Below are positions 7,784-16,807 of a stretch of DNA of 64,000 nt, piece after piece. The notes under the pieces are model-generated. The model had not been told where the DNA came from and did no database searches. It worked only from the letters and a program-made list of their open reading frames with translations. This DNA comes from Polyangiaceae bacterium (GTDB lineage Bacteria > Myxococcota_A > Polyangia > Polyangiales > Polyangiaceae): NCBI GenBank assembly GCA_013361525.1, contig JABFXY010000158.1, positions 18,520-82,519 on the forward strand, in the 5' to 3' direction. Position 1 is the first letter of the stretch. The number at the start of each line of letters is the position of its first letter. The position numbers and the translations under genes were made by a program.

Positions 7784-9826
7784 ATGCGCGCGACGGCGAT
7801 TCGTATTTCCGCGTCCCTCGCTTGTGCGCTCGTCGCGGGGGCTTTTGCCTCGTCGGCCGGCGCCGCGTCCTTCGACGAGCGAGGACAATTCGTCGTCGAC
7901 CCCGAGGCGACGTGGTTCGTCGATTTCGAGGAGGACCTCTTCGACAAGGAGGACGCCCCTTCCCTCACGGTCGAAGACCCCGATGCATTGAGCGGAAGAC
8001 GCGTCCTCACGCTCGGGCCGTATCAAGGCTTCGACGTCCCTCTCACGCTGCCGCAATCGGCGTCCCGATACCGCGTCAGCGCGTGGGTTCGCGGCAGCGA
8101 GACGATCGCCGACGTCGAGGTGCGCTACGGCGACAACCCCCACCAGGGTGTCGACGAGATCGCGGTCCTCTACCCGACGGGTCGAATGACGAGCGACGGG
8201 TGGATCGAGGTCGCGAACGAGCACGTGCGAATCGACATGACCCGCGGCGCCGAGGTCAGCATCGGGTTCTTTTCGACGAACGGCAGCTCGGTCGATGCGG
8301 TCGAGGTCGTTCCGCGAGGCGAGCTTCTCCTCGAAGAGCGATCCGGCGCGAGCTGCGACGGGTCCGCGGATCCGGTCTGCGGCGAATCCCAGTCCTGCGT
8401 GTTTTCGCAATGCCGGTACGTGGGCGGCATGGTCCCCGACATCCCGAAGGATCGCGTCGACGTCACGGCCTATCTGCGAGCCCGGCTCGAGCTCTTGTTC
8501 GGGCCGCTGCTCAATCGCGATTTGGACTTGCCGAACAGCGTGCTCGCGCTGGAGCGAATGGAAGCGACGAGCGACCCGTGGACGTATTGGAACGGTTTTA
8601 CGCTCGCCGTTCGACGCTTGCACGACGGCCACACGACGACGAGCAGCATCGCCGACTTCGTCCTCGAGAACGAGAGGCCGATCGGGGCTTGTTTCATCGA
8701 GGGGGACGCAGACCTCTCCCACGACGTCGCGCCGGCTGATTCGTTTTATCTCGATGTCTTGGTGTCGCACGTCGCAGGCTCCCGCACGCTCGGCCTCGAA
8801 CGCGGCGACCGCCTCGTCGCCGTCGACGGACAGCACCCCATTGCGTGGGCCCGTGCACAAACCGAGCACCATTGGGGCATGAGCCCGACGTCCAACCACG
8901 CGACATTCGCGGAAACGGCGGAGCAGCTTCGCTCGCTGCTCGCCCGGTATGCCCATACTGTCACCGTCGTTCACTGCGACACGTTCCTCCAATCGTGCGG
9001 CGAGCTCGAGACGATCGATCTGTCGGAGGTCGCCCCGCTCGCGCCGGACGAGGTGTTCGAGAGCGTCCAATGCGACAACCGGCCGCTCCGCCACCTGCCC
9101 GATTCGCCGGCCAATCACGCGAATGCCGCCTCCGATCAGGTGTTCTTCGGCATCGTGAACGAGTCCGACGCGACGGAGCGGATCTACGGCGCGGAGTGGG
9201 AATCGCTGTATTCGACGACGGGCAACGACTACGCCGCGGGCGCGCTGAAGACGGCAATCACGCAATTCAAGGCGGACGCACGGGGGGTGATCTTCGATCA
9301 CCGCTCGGGCAACGGCGGCACGATGCTCGGACCCAAAGCGATTTGGGACTTCGCCGTCCCGCGGCGCCCGATCAGCGTGTACCTCGACCGGCAGCGCGCG
9401 GAGGACAAGCAGCCGGATCAAGCGAGCGGGCTCGCGCTCTTCCAGCTCGGGGCGGACAACGGCTTCATGGACTACGCGGGCTCCGCGGCGCCGACGACGA
9501 TGCCCGTCGCATTGCTCCTCACGCGGGACGTCTCCGCGAGCGATTGGCTCCCGCTCGGCCTCAAAGGCGCGGCCCCGAACGTGAAGATCTTCGCGCCGTA
9601 CCAAACCAATGGTGGTTTCTCCACCCGTTATGGGTTCGGCTATTGGCTCGGCCTCAGCTACGTCATTGCCGTCGGCGACACGGTCGATGCGACCGGCACG
9701 ACCCGCAATGGGCGCGGCGTCGAACCGGACTTCATCGTCCACCCGCGCCAATCGGATTTGCTGGTCAACAAGGACACCGTCTTCGAGGCCGCGCTCGCGT
9801 GGGTGCGCGGGGAGCTTTCGCAATGA
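7784..9826 (+). CDS. Secreted S41-peptidase-like protein, copy 1
   Basis: A 680-residue protein with a signal peptide (about residues 1-27, ending SSAGA). A beta-rich region (about 40-185) precedes a cysteine motif C-x6-DPVCG-x4-C-x4-QC. A PDZ-like stretch (GLERGDRLVAVDGQHPI) follows. The peptidase core shows DHRSGNGG (Asp505-Gly512, the DxRxNxGG strand of the S41 family) and LLTRDVSASDW with Ser584/Ser586, where S41 C-terminal-processing peptidases have SASE. Asp replacing Glu is unusual but is shared with the paralogue at 10665. The protein is probably periplasmic or exported; a protease role is likely, substrate unknown. Its stop overlaps the next gene's start (ATGA at 9823-9826). Confidence 0.78.
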   Translation: MRATAIRISASLACALVAGAFASSAGAASFDERGQFVVDPEATWFVDFEEDLFDKEDAPSLTVEDPDALSGRRVLTLGPYQGFDVPLTLPQSASRYRVSAWVRGSETIADVEVRYGDNPHQGVDEIAVLYPTGRMTSDGWIEVANEHVRIDMTRGAEVSIGFFSTNGSSVDAVEVVPRGELLLEERSGASCDGSADPVCGESQSCVFSQCRYVGGMVPDIPKDRVDVTAYLRARLELLFGPLLNRDLDLPNSVLALERMEATSDPWTYWNGFTLAVRRLHDGHTTTSSIADFVLENERPIGACFIEGDADLSHDVAPADSFYLDVLVSHVAGSRTLGLERGDRLVAVDGQHPIAWARAQTEHHWGMSPTSNHATFAETAEQLRSLLARYAHTVTVVHCDTFLQSCGELETIDLSEVAPLAPDEVFESVQCDNRPLRHLPDSPANHANAASDQVFFGIVNESDATERIYGAEWESLYSTTGNDYAAGALKTAITQFKADARGVIFDHRSGNGGTMLGPKAIWDFAVPRRPISVYLDRQRAEDKQPDQASGLALFQLGADNGFMDYAGSAAPTTMPVALLLTRDVSASDWLPLGLKGAAPNVKIFAPYQTNGGFSTRYGFGYWLGLSYVIAVGDTVDATGTTRNGRGVEPDFIVHPRQSDLLVNKDTVFEAALAWVRGELSQ

Positions 9827-10668
9827 GACTGACGGTTGCGATCATCGCGGCGGCGCTCCTCGCCGGCTGCTCGGACGACGACCCCGCCGCCAGCGGGCCG
9901 GGGGGCACGGGCGGCGATCCCACGGGCAACCCGCCGCCCTCGACGCCGGAGATCCCCGGCCTCCAAGCGAAGACCCGCACGGTCATCGAGCGCAATCCAT
10001 TCGGAAACGTCGCTGCGACGCAAAACCTCCTTTGGGACGGCGACTTCGAATGGACCTCGCCGTTCACGGACCAATACGGTTGGATCGAGCCGCCGACGAA
10101 CCCCGTCCTGTCGGACGTCGTCACCGGGCCGGCCTGCAAGAGCGGCGTGAAATGCGCGCGCGTGAAGAACAACCGGCAAATCATCGGTATCGGCGTCGGG
10201 TCCGCGACGCAGCCGCTCGACGCGTCCGTCTGGGTCCGCTTCGAGGTGCCCGAAGGCGAGGAGGCACCGACGTGCGCGGACGCCGAGTCCTACGTCATGG
10301 ACGTCGGCATGATGGACGAGGTCGACGAGGACTTCGCGCTCCTTCCGACGTCGGAGATGCCCGACGAAACCGGCTGGTGCAAGCTCGCGGCGAGCGTGCC
10401 GGTTCGGAAGAACAAGCCCTACCTCGTCGTCGCGAACCGCTCGAAGGTCACGATGTTGGTCGACGACGCCGTCGTCCTCGCACGGAAGGCTCCATCGGCC
10501 CTTCCACCCGCGAAACCACTTTCCGAGCGCGCGCCCTCGGCCGACACCACCCAAATGCTCGCGCGGGCTCGCGCGGCGATCGCAGCCACGCGACGACCTT
10601 CCGACGGTGCGCCGAACGCGGCGCGCGAAGCCTTCCAGCGCTCCCGCCGGGGACGAGGTGAACCGTGA
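9823..10668 (+). CDS. Lipoprotein partner of S41-like protein, copy 1
   Basis: A 281-residue lipoprotein. The signal is short (MRLTVAIIAAALLAGC) with lipobox LAGC and Cys16, followed by a Gly/Pro/Ser-rich linker. The mature part contains RNPFGN, LLWDGDFEW, QYGWIEPP and a C-x4-K-C-A-R segment. The same elements recur in the lipoprotein at 12755, so the two are paralogues. The order of strands (DGDFE ... QYGWI ... SVWVRF) suggests a carbohydrate-binding-like beta sandwich, but no named domain is recognised. The ATG overlaps the stop of the S41-like gene, and its own TGA overlaps the GTG of the next gene, which implies translational coupling. The tail (about 225-281) is Ala/Arg-rich and low in complexity. 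Confidence 0.78.
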   Translation: MRLTVAIIAAALLAGCSDDDPAASGPGGTGGDPTGNPPPSTPEIPGLQAKTRTVIERNPFGNVAATQNLLWDGDFEWTSPFTDQYGWIEPPTNPVLSDVVTGPACKSGVKCARVKNNRQIIGIGVGSATQPLDASVWVRFEVPEGEEAPTCADAESYVMDVGMMDEVDEDFALLPTSEMPDETGWCKLAASVPVRKNKPYLVVANRSKVTMLVDDAVVLARKAPSALPPAKPLSERAPSADTTQMLARARAAIAATRRPSDGAPNAAREAFQRSRRGRGEP

Positions 10669-12758
10669 GACCGATAGCTTTGCTTCTGTCAGCCGCTGCT
10701 CTCTCGGCAGCTCTGCTACCCGCTCGGCCGGCGTCGGCGGGGACGTTCGACGCTGAGGGCGTCTTCGAGCCCTCCGACGACGCGGTCGATTTCGAGCCTT
10801 TCGACGAGCCCGAGCGCTACGTCCCCGACGACGACGACGCCACCTGTCAGGACGTCAGCTTCACGGTCATGGAGGATCCGGCGCTCGCGCTCGAGGGGGA
10901 TTCCTTCGTGCGCGTGAAGGTCGCCGACGATTGCGCAGAGCGCTTTCTCGTCACGGTGCCCGACGGCGAAGGCTCGTACAGCGTATCGCTGTGGATCCGC
11001 CATGGCGCCGCCGGCGCGCGCTTCATCGTGAAGTATCCGGACGAGGTCGGCATTCCGCAGCTCACCGCGCGCCTCTCGCCGACGGGGCGAGCGACGAGCG
11101 ACGGATGGATCGAGCTCGCCTCGAACGAGCTGCCCATCGACACCAGCCTCGAGCCCGTCGTCTACGTACGATTCAGCGACTTCGCGTCGGAGGAAGGCGT
11201 CGACCTCGACGCCCTCGAGGTCGTACCCAACGGCGAATACCGAGATCTACCGACCTGTGAGGGTGCGCGCGATCCGGTCTGTGGGGACGACGCGGTTTGC
11301 ATCGGCGGGCAATGCCGGCTCGGAAACGCGGCGGTGCCACCGCTCCCCAGCGACGACATCAAAGACGAGGTCGTCGACGCACTCTCCCACAAGATCCAGA
11401 CCTTCTTCGGTGGTCGAAAGACGCGCCTCGCGGACATGCCCCTCGCCCTCGAGACCGTCGAAGCGATGCGCCTCGCGAAGTCGCCGTGGGAGTTCTGGAA
11501 TGGTTGGGGCCTCGCGGTCCGCCAGCTGCACGACTGGCATACGAGCGCGCGAAGCCCGATTTCGGAGGGCAGCATTCGCGGACGCCTCAATGTCTGCTTC
11601 ATCGAGGGCGACGCCGACCTGTCGCACGACGTCCTTCCGAGCGACCCCGTCTACAAGGACATTCTCGTTTCGCACACGGGTGTTGGTGGCACCGCCGGCC
11701 TCAAGTCCGGCGACAGGCTCGTCGCGATCGACGGCGAACACCCGATTGCGTGGGCGCGCAAGCTCATCGACGTCAATTGGGGTTATCACGCGCCCTGTGA
11801 CGCCGAATCATTCGCAGATTTCGCCGAGGATCTCGGCGGCGTCGGCCTCATTCTTCAATACGCAAAGACGATCTCCGTCATTCGCTGCGACGGCGCCACG
11901 GACAGCTGCGCCGATACCGTGGAGACACTCACGGTCAGCGAGCTGCCGGAAGAGCCGGGCGGCTTCAACGTGGCTTGTGACAACCGGCCCAGCTACCACC
12001 TGAGTGACACGACCGTCACCGAGGATCATTGGGTCGCCTATACGATGTACCGCGGCCGAATCGCGAACACTGCGCCGGAAGAGCAAATCTTCGGAATGGT
12101 GTGGGACACCCTCTACGGAGGCGGCGATCCCAATGGCTACGTCAACTCGACGATTCTCAACGCCGTCAAAGAGTGGAAAGGCGAGGTCGCGGGCATCCCC
12201 GCCGCACGCGGCGTCATTCTCGACCACCGTGCAGGCAACGGCGGAACCATCGACTCGCCGGAGTACCTCACCCAGCTCGTTCGCCCGCGGGAGGAGCTCG
12301 CGATTCTACCGCCGGCGATCCTCACGGCGGGCTTCCTCGGTCCGGACACGGATACCGAAGGTGTGTCGCTCTTCAACTATCTGAAGAACATCGATCCACC
12401 GTACACGATCGGGGCGCAGACCTACGATGCGAACCTCCCCGTCGCGCTCATCATTCACCGCGACGGCTCGGCATCGGACTACCTACCACTCGGGTTCAAG
12501 GGATCACCAAAGGCGAAGATCTTCGGGCCGGGGCCGACCGCAGGCGCGTTCTCGACGTTCATCCAATTCAGCTATTGGGGCGGCGTGGCATTCCAGCTCG
12601 CTTCGGGTGACACCATTACCAACAAGGGCGCATCGATGATCGGTCACGGCGTCATGCCGGACGTCGTGGTGCAGCAGAAACAGAGCGACCTCGTCGACGG
12701 CATCGATTCGATTCACGAGGCGGCCCTCGCGTGGGTGCGATCGGAGCTCCGGCCATGA
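10665..12758 (+). CDS. Secreted S41-peptidase-like protein, copy 2
   Basis: A 697-residue paralogue of the protein at 7784. It has a signal peptide (about 1-25, ending PASA), the same cysteine motif (C-x3-RDPVCG-x4-C-x4-QC), the same ACFIEGDADLSHDV-type block (here NVCFIEGDADLSHDV), the PDZ-like GLKSGDRLVAIDGEHPIAWA, DHRAGNGG (from Asp520) and HRDGSASDY (Ser602/Ser604, Asp605). The catalytic-type motifs are kept in both copies, so neither looks like a decayed duplicate. The start is GTG in a GTGA overlap with the previous stop. The stop TGA at 12756 overlaps the next ATG at 12755. The product is probably exported; substrate unknown. Confidence 0.78.
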   Translation: MRPIALLLSAAALSAALLPARPASAGTFDAEGVFEPSDDAVDFEPFDEPERYVPDDDDATCQDVSFTVMEDPALALEGDSFVRVKVADDCAERFLVTVPDGEGSYSVSLWIRHGAAGARFIVKYPDEVGIPQLTARLSPTGRATSDGWIELASNELPIDTSLEPVVYVRFSDFASEEGVDLDALEVVPNGEYRDLPTCEGARDPVCGDDAVCIGGQCRLGNAAVPPLPSDDIKDEVVDALSHKIQTFFGGRKTRLADMPLALETVEAMRLAKSPWEFWNGWGLAVRQLHDWHTSARSPISEGSIRGRLNVCFIEGDADLSHDVLPSDPVYKDILVSHTGVGGTAGLKSGDRLVAIDGEHPIAWARKLIDVNWGYHAPCDAESFADFAEDLGGVGLILQYAKTISVIRCDGATDSCADTVETLTVSELPEEPGGFNVACDNRPSYHLSDTTVTEDHWVAYTMYRGRIANTAPEEQIFGMVWDTLYGGGDPNGYVNSTILNAVKEWKGEVAGIPAARGVILDHRAGNGGTIDSPEYLTQLVRPREELAILPPAILTAGFLGPDTDTEGVSLFNYLKNIDPPYTIGAQTYDANLPVALIIHRDGSASDYLPLGFKGSPKAKIFGPGPTAGAFSTFIQFSYWGGVAFQLASGDTITNKGASMIGHGVMPDVVVQQKQSDLVDGIDSIHEAALAWVRSELRP

Positions 12759-13603
12759 ATTCGACTCTAACTCGCAGTTGGCTCGTGCTCGCGTGCGCAT
12801 TGGTGGCGCAGGGCCTCCCGGCCTGCGCCGACGAAGCCATCGAGCCGGTCCCGACCGCCACCCCGACGAGCAGCGTGCCGACGGACGGCGGCGGCGGCCA
12901 GGGCGGTGAAGCCCCCAACCCACGCGTGCGCGAGGTCTACGCGCGCAATCCGTTCGGCGGTCCCTTCGACAACCTACTCGCCGACGGCGACTTCGAGCTC
13001 TCGATCGTCCCTGAAGGCGCCTCGGGCCAATACGGTTGGATCGCGTTCACGCCGTCGTTTCAGCCGGAGTCCATTTTGGCTGAGACGGGCGGCCTTTGTC
13101 GCTCGGGTCTGCGCTGTGGGCGTGTTCCCGATCGGACCGTTTTGTTCGCACGTGGGACGGCCGCTGCCGAGGAGATCCCGCACCGAGCATCGATCTGGAT
13201 GAAGCCGGTCGACGCGCCCGATCCGAAAGACGAGGCGCCCTGCGACCTCGCGAACGTGCGCGTGATCCGCTGCTCGAGCTTCGACCAGGTCGAGCGCCTC
13301 GAGCCCGCCGAAAAACCAGATGCCGACGGGTGGTGCCAGTTCTCGGGCGAGGTGCCGGGCTCGCGGGTAGGGCTCTGCATGTACATCGACATCCGGGACA
13401 AAGCCGTCCTCGTCGACCATGCGACCCTCGTGGCGGCGCCGGATCTGGTGAACAAAGACGGCGCGCCGAACCCGCTTCCCATCACTTCACAGCCGAAGGA
13501 GACAGCGGACCAGATGCAGAAGGTTCGCGACATCATCCGAAAGCGGACACCAATCGGCGATCTTCCTCCTCCTCCGTCAGGTGAACCAAGCCGTCCCGAT
13601 TGA
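12755..13603 (+). CDS. Lipoprotein partner of S41-like protein, copy 2
   Basis: A 282-residue paralogue of the lipoprotein at 9823. The signal segment ends in lipobox LPAC with Cys24, then a Gly/Pro-rich linker. Shared elements are ARNPFGG, NLLADGDFEL, GQYGWIAF and a LCRSGLRCGRV segment matching the C-K-S-G-V-K-C-A-R-V of copy 1. It also has four further Cys residues in the second half (CDLANVRVIRC, WCQF, LCMY). The start is the ATG inside an ATGA overlap; an upstream in-frame Met would lengthen it into the previous gene without a signal peptide. It is the last gene of the four-gene operon. Function unknown; outer-membrane or surface attachment is inferred. Confidence 0.76.
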   Translation: MNSTLTRSWLVLACALVAQGLPACADEAIEPVPTATPTSSVPTDGGGGQGGEAPNPRVREVYARNPFGGPFDNLLADGDFELSIVPEGASGQYGWIAFTPSFQPESILAETGGLCRSGLRCGRVPDRTVLFARGTAAAEEIPHRASIWMKPVDAPDPKDEAPCDLANVRVIRCSSFDQVERLEPAEKPDADGWCQFSGEVPGSRVGLCMYIDIRDKAVLVDHATLVAAPDLVNKDGAPNPLPITSQPKETADQMQKVRDIIRKRTPIGDLPPPPSGEPSRPD

Positions 13604-13629
13604 CGCGGCGGCTTGATAGAGTTGTTCGG

Positions 13630-15066
13630 ATGGGCTCCGAGCCGAAGGCGTCGCTCCGCGTTCAAGCGCTCAGAAAAAGGCTTTTGCACCACCCCAACGG
13701 CGAGCGCGTGTTCGAGTACGCGAGCACCCTCGACGGCTGGATCCACGAGTGGGCGCGGTACGCCTCGCGCAAAGACCTGCCGACGGAGGAACGAACGCGC
13801 GCGTTGTCGATGTTGTCTTCGATGCGCAGGGACTTCAACGCGCTCCTCGCGGAGGCCGACGCGTACGACCCCGGCCCGCCCAGCAAGCGCGCCGAATACG
13901 GCACCGCGCTCGACGAGCTCGGCGACGAAGAGAAGCTCGCGCTCGCGCAGATTTTGGGCGTGCCCTTCGAGCGCCAATACCGCGCGCTCTTCGAAGTGAA
14001 GGCGGCCGAATACCTCGAGCAGGACGCGCTCTGGAACGAGATCACCGAAGACAGCGGGTTCGTGGATACGACGACGCTCCTCTCCGAAGAGGCGAAGAGC
14101 GCCGTCGTTCTCACCTATTCGGGCTCACTTCTTTTGGTGTCGGCGCCGATCGAGGCGAAGAACTTTCGTCGCCGGTATGTGTACCAGAGCATCTATGCCG
14201 GTCATTTGCCGACCGAGGGATCGCTCGGGTTGCTCGAGTCGATACGCCGCAATCGCCCGGTCGCGGGAACACGCATCAAGACCTCCCCCGTGCGCAAGCT
14301 TCGCGTCTCGCGCGACGCGCGACCGGAGTGGGAGCGCTACCGCGAGACCTTCTTCCGACTGCACCGCACGCTGAACGAAGCCGCGACGCCCGGTGGTCTG
14401 GTGCTCGCGCCCGTCGCTTCGCCGAACGACGTGCGCGCCGGCGATCGAGCAACGAAGGCATCGGCGGAAGCACCGGTTCGCCCCGCCGAGGCGGAGGCCG
14501 CGAGCCCGAAGCTCGCGCAGACGCTCGTGGAGGGGACGCCCGCCGGCGTCCTCGGCGCGAAACCTTCGGACGAACCGCCGGCCCGTCCTCAACAACGAAG
14601 TGGGGTCGCCATCACATCCGACAATCGAATCCCCAGCGTCTTCGTCCAAGTGCTCCACAACGAGCGCCAGCGAGACCACGTCAAGAAGCTCGAAGAGACC
14701 GCGCGCGCCGAGCTACGCACGCTGCTCGCGCGGCTCATCGACACTGCGGGGGAGCGCGATCACACGCTCGAAGCGGAGATCATCGGCCAAGTGATGTATC
14801 TGCAGCGGCTCGCGGTCGAACGGGGCGAGCTGTCGATTTCGCCGCACGAGCTCGTCCGCTTCGAGACGGAGAACAACGACACCTGCACCGCAATCACGGA
14901 GGGCTTTACCATCGGCAAGCTCGGAGCCCTCCCGAACAACGTGAAAGGCTCCCATTTCGGAGCGCAAACGATCGTGCGCGGCGCGCCCGTCGCCATCTTG
15001 TGCGCCGACGCGAGCCTCTTCGCAGTATTGGGCAATGTCCGGAGCTACGTGAGAAAAGGCTCGTAG
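13630..15066 (+). CDS. Hypothetical protein, two conserved-looking ends with low-complexity middle
   Basis: A 478-residue protein that I do not recognise. Residues 1-270 are helical and charged, without signal peptide. Residues 270-325 are Ala/Pro/Glu-rich low complexity. The C-terminal 150 residues (IPSVFVQVLHNERQRDHVKKLE ... KGSHFGAQTIVRGAPVAILCAD) look like a second folded domain with a helical hairpin and a short beta region. The ATG at 13630 was chosen; a TTG ten codons upstream is an alternative. The gene lies 26 bases after the duplicated S41/lipoprotein operon and could be its fifth gene, but its product is predicted cytoplasmic while theirs are exported. Confidence 0.65.
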   Translation: MGSEPKASLRVQALRKRLLHHPNGERVFEYASTLDGWIHEWARYASRKDLPTEERTRALSMLSSMRRDFNALLAEADAYDPGPPSKRAEYGTALDELGDEEKLALAQILGVPFERQYRALFEVKAAEYLEQDALWNEITEDSGFVDTTTLLSEEAKSAVVLTYSGSLLLVSAPIEAKNFRRRYVYQSIYAGHLPTEGSLGLLESIRRNRPVAGTRIKTSPVRKLRVSRDARPEWERYRETFFRLHRTLNEAATPGGLVLAPVASPNDVRAGDRATKASAEAPVRPAEAEAASPKLAQTLVEGTPAGVLGAKPSDEPPARPQQRSGVAITSDNRIPSVFVQVLHNERQRDHVKKLEETARAELRTLLARLIDTAGERDHTLEAEIIGQVMYLQRLAVERGELSISPHELVRFETENNDTCTAITEGFTIGKLGALPNNVKGSHFGAQTIVRGAPVAILCADASLFAVLGNVRSYVRKGS

Positions 15067-15076
15067 CCCCGGGACG

Positions 15077-15604
15077 TCACGCGAGCATCTTCTGTAGATA
15101 GAGAACGTCGAGCCACAGGCCGAACTTCTTGCCGACCTCGCGCAGACGAGCCACCTGCGTGAACCCGAGCCGTTCGTGCAATCCGATGCTCGCCGATTGA
15201 TCGGACGCAATGCCCGCGATGATCGCGTGGTAGCCGAGCGAAGCGGCTCGTCCGACGAGATCCGTCATGAGCGCGCGCCCGATGCCCTTTCGATGCGCCT
15301 CATGGTGAACGTAGACGGAGCTCTCGACGGTCGAGGCATAACCACAGCGTGGGTTGAACCGCGTCAGCGACGCCCAACCGACGATGCGATCTTTCGTCTC
15401 GGCGACGAGGATCGGATGTGACGGGCCGTGCGCCTCGTACCAGCGCTGGCGCTCGATGCTCGTCTCCGGCTCCATCTGGAACGTGCAGGTCGAGGTCAAC
15501 ACGTAATGGTTGTAGATGGCGCGCACGTCGGTCATGTCGCCTTCGCGCGCGGGCCGAAGAGAGACGTCGCTGGCGATCATGCGGGGCAGTATGGGATGAG
15601 CCAT
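15077..15604 (-). CDS. GNAT acetyltransferase, phosphinothricin-acetyltransferase type
   Basis: A 175-residue GNAT-fold protein. The opening VSLRPAREGDMTDVRAIYNHYVL is typical of phosphinothricin/methionine-sulfone N-acetyltransferases (PAT/YncA-like), as is the ETSIERQRWYEAH segment. The acetyl-CoA loop is visible as HRKGIGRALMTDLV, and the C-terminal GFTQVARLREVGKKFGLWLDVLYLQK matches the family. The family transfers acetyl groups to amino groups of small molecules; the real substrate is not predictable. Two starts are possible: 15604 (MAHPIL) and 15580 (MIASDV). The shorter one leaves more room (57 versus 33 bases) for the divergent lipoprotein gene. It converges with the gene ending at 15066. 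Confidence 0.88.
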   Translation of the reverse strand: MAHPILPRMIASDVSLRPAREGDMTDVRAIYNHYVLTSTCTFQMEPETSIERQRWYEAHGPSHPILVAETKDRIVGWASLTRFNPRCGYASTVESSVYVHHEAHRKGIGRALMTDLVGRAASLGYHAIIAGIASDQSASIGLHERLGFTQVARLREVGKKFGLWLDVLYLQKMLA

Positions 15605-15637
15605 GTTTCCGCTGCGTTTCGACGTATCCTGAAAGCC

Positions 15638-16783
15638 ATGAAACGCCTGCTGCTCGCGATCGCGGCGGCCCTCGCGGCCTGCGGAGACGGCGGGGCTTCG
15701 ACGTCGACGTCGACGTCGTCAGCCGGCGGTGCGCCGGTCGAAGACGGCGCGGGCGGCAGCGGCGCAGCGCCGGGCGCGGGCGGGGGTGCAAATGGCGAGA
15801 ATGGCGGCGCGAGCGGCTGTGTCCCCATCGAGATCGGCGGCGACGTCGCGTCCCTCGTGCAATCGATCGCCGACAAGATGGATGAGAGCGCCGGCGCGGG
15901 CTCGGAGGCATTCGTCGTTCCGTCGTCGAAGGAGCGAGAGGCCTTCGCTGCCGCGGTCGTCGCGGCGCTTCTCGGAGACGACGAGGCCGGCTGCATGCTC
16001 CCCCCGTCGTATCGATGGGTTCGTCTCACCGATCCGGACGCCGGCAGCGTCGAGGTCGTCGCAGAGGTCGACGCGGATGGTGTCCCCTCACCCTCGCTGC
16101 ATTGGGGAACGTTCGCTTCGCTATCCGATCTCGAGGAAGCGCCGCATCGTCCCGTTGCTGTGGCGGCTCCCCACCCCCTCTTCGACGACCTCACCGAAAT
16201 GCAGGCCGCCACCATCTTCTCACGCGGGCGAGCGCGTTTTCTCGCCGTCGCGGGCGCCCATCGCTGCTCGAATGCGGCGGAGGTCGATTGCGACGGCAAA
16301 ACCGAGGTCTGCAACGACGTCGACGACACGCCGATGCCCTTTCGCATCTCGGACGCCGCGCACGCAGTCGAATCGCCGTTTTATGCGGTTCACGCACGAC
16401 TGTCGGATGAGCTGCCAGACCTCTCGTTCCTCCAAGTGCACGGGTTCGGCTCGACAGGATGTTTCCAAGCCGTCGTGAGCGACTCATCGGGAACGTGGCC
16501 GGGGGCCGGTCCCGCTGCAGCGCTGGCGACCGAATTGGAGGCGCGTGACATCGGCGTCTTCCATTGCGGATTGGACGACACCGGGGCGGCCTGTCCCTGC
16601 GGCGAGACCAACGTCGAAGCGAGGTATTCGGCAGGCTCGACCGACGCATGCCACGAGGTCGGCGACGACTACGGGCGGTTCGTACACCTCGAGCAGCTCC
16701 ACACGCTGCGCGAGCCCGACAGCGCCGAAGGACAAGCGACGCTCGAGGCGATCCTCGCGGCGTTCGAGCCGATCGGACCTTAG
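15638..16783 (+). CDS. Hypothetical lipoprotein with Gly/Ser-rich linker
   Basis: A 381-residue lipoprotein. The signal ends in LAACG with Cys15, followed by a run of Ser/Thr and a Gly/Ala/Asn-rich linker to about residue 60, a design common in myxobacterial surface lipoproteins. The mature domain has scattered cysteines that may pair (GCVPIE, GCMLP, HRCSNAAEVDC, EVCND, FHCGLDD, ACPCGE) but no named domain. Segments such as RFLAVAGAHRCSN and FLQVHGFGSTGCFQAVVSDS hint at an alpha/beta fold with a phosphatase- or hydrolase-like strand order; this is speculative. The start is the ATG giving the signal peptide; upstream in-frame codons lack one. The membrane-protein gene follows after 24 bases. 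Confidence 0.7.
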   Translation: MKRLLLAIAAALAACGDGGASTSTSTSSAGGAPVEDGAGGSGAAPGAGGGANGENGGASGCVPIEIGGDVASLVQSIADKMDESAGAGSEAFVVPSSKEREAFAAAVVAALLGDDEAGCMLPPSYRWVRLTDPDAGSVEVVAEVDADGVPSPSLHWGTFASLSDLEEAPHRPVAVAAPHPLFDDLTEMQAATIFSRGRARFLAVAGAHRCSNAAEVDCDGKTEVCNDVDDTPMPFRISDAAHAVESPFYAVHARLSDELPDLSFLQVHGFGSTGCFQAVVSDSSGTWPGAGPAAALATELEARDIGVFHCGLDDTGAACPCGETNVEARYSAGSTDACHEVGDDYGRFVHLEQLHTLREPDSAEGQATLEAILAAFEPIGP

Positions 16784-16807
16784 AGGCTGCCGTGGGGGCG
16801 ACACCGA

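Noticed and set aside
7082..9823. A long minus-strand frame opposite the first S41-like gene
   Set aside because: Its translation has no recognisable domain, whereas the plus-strand frame has a signal peptide and S41 motifs.
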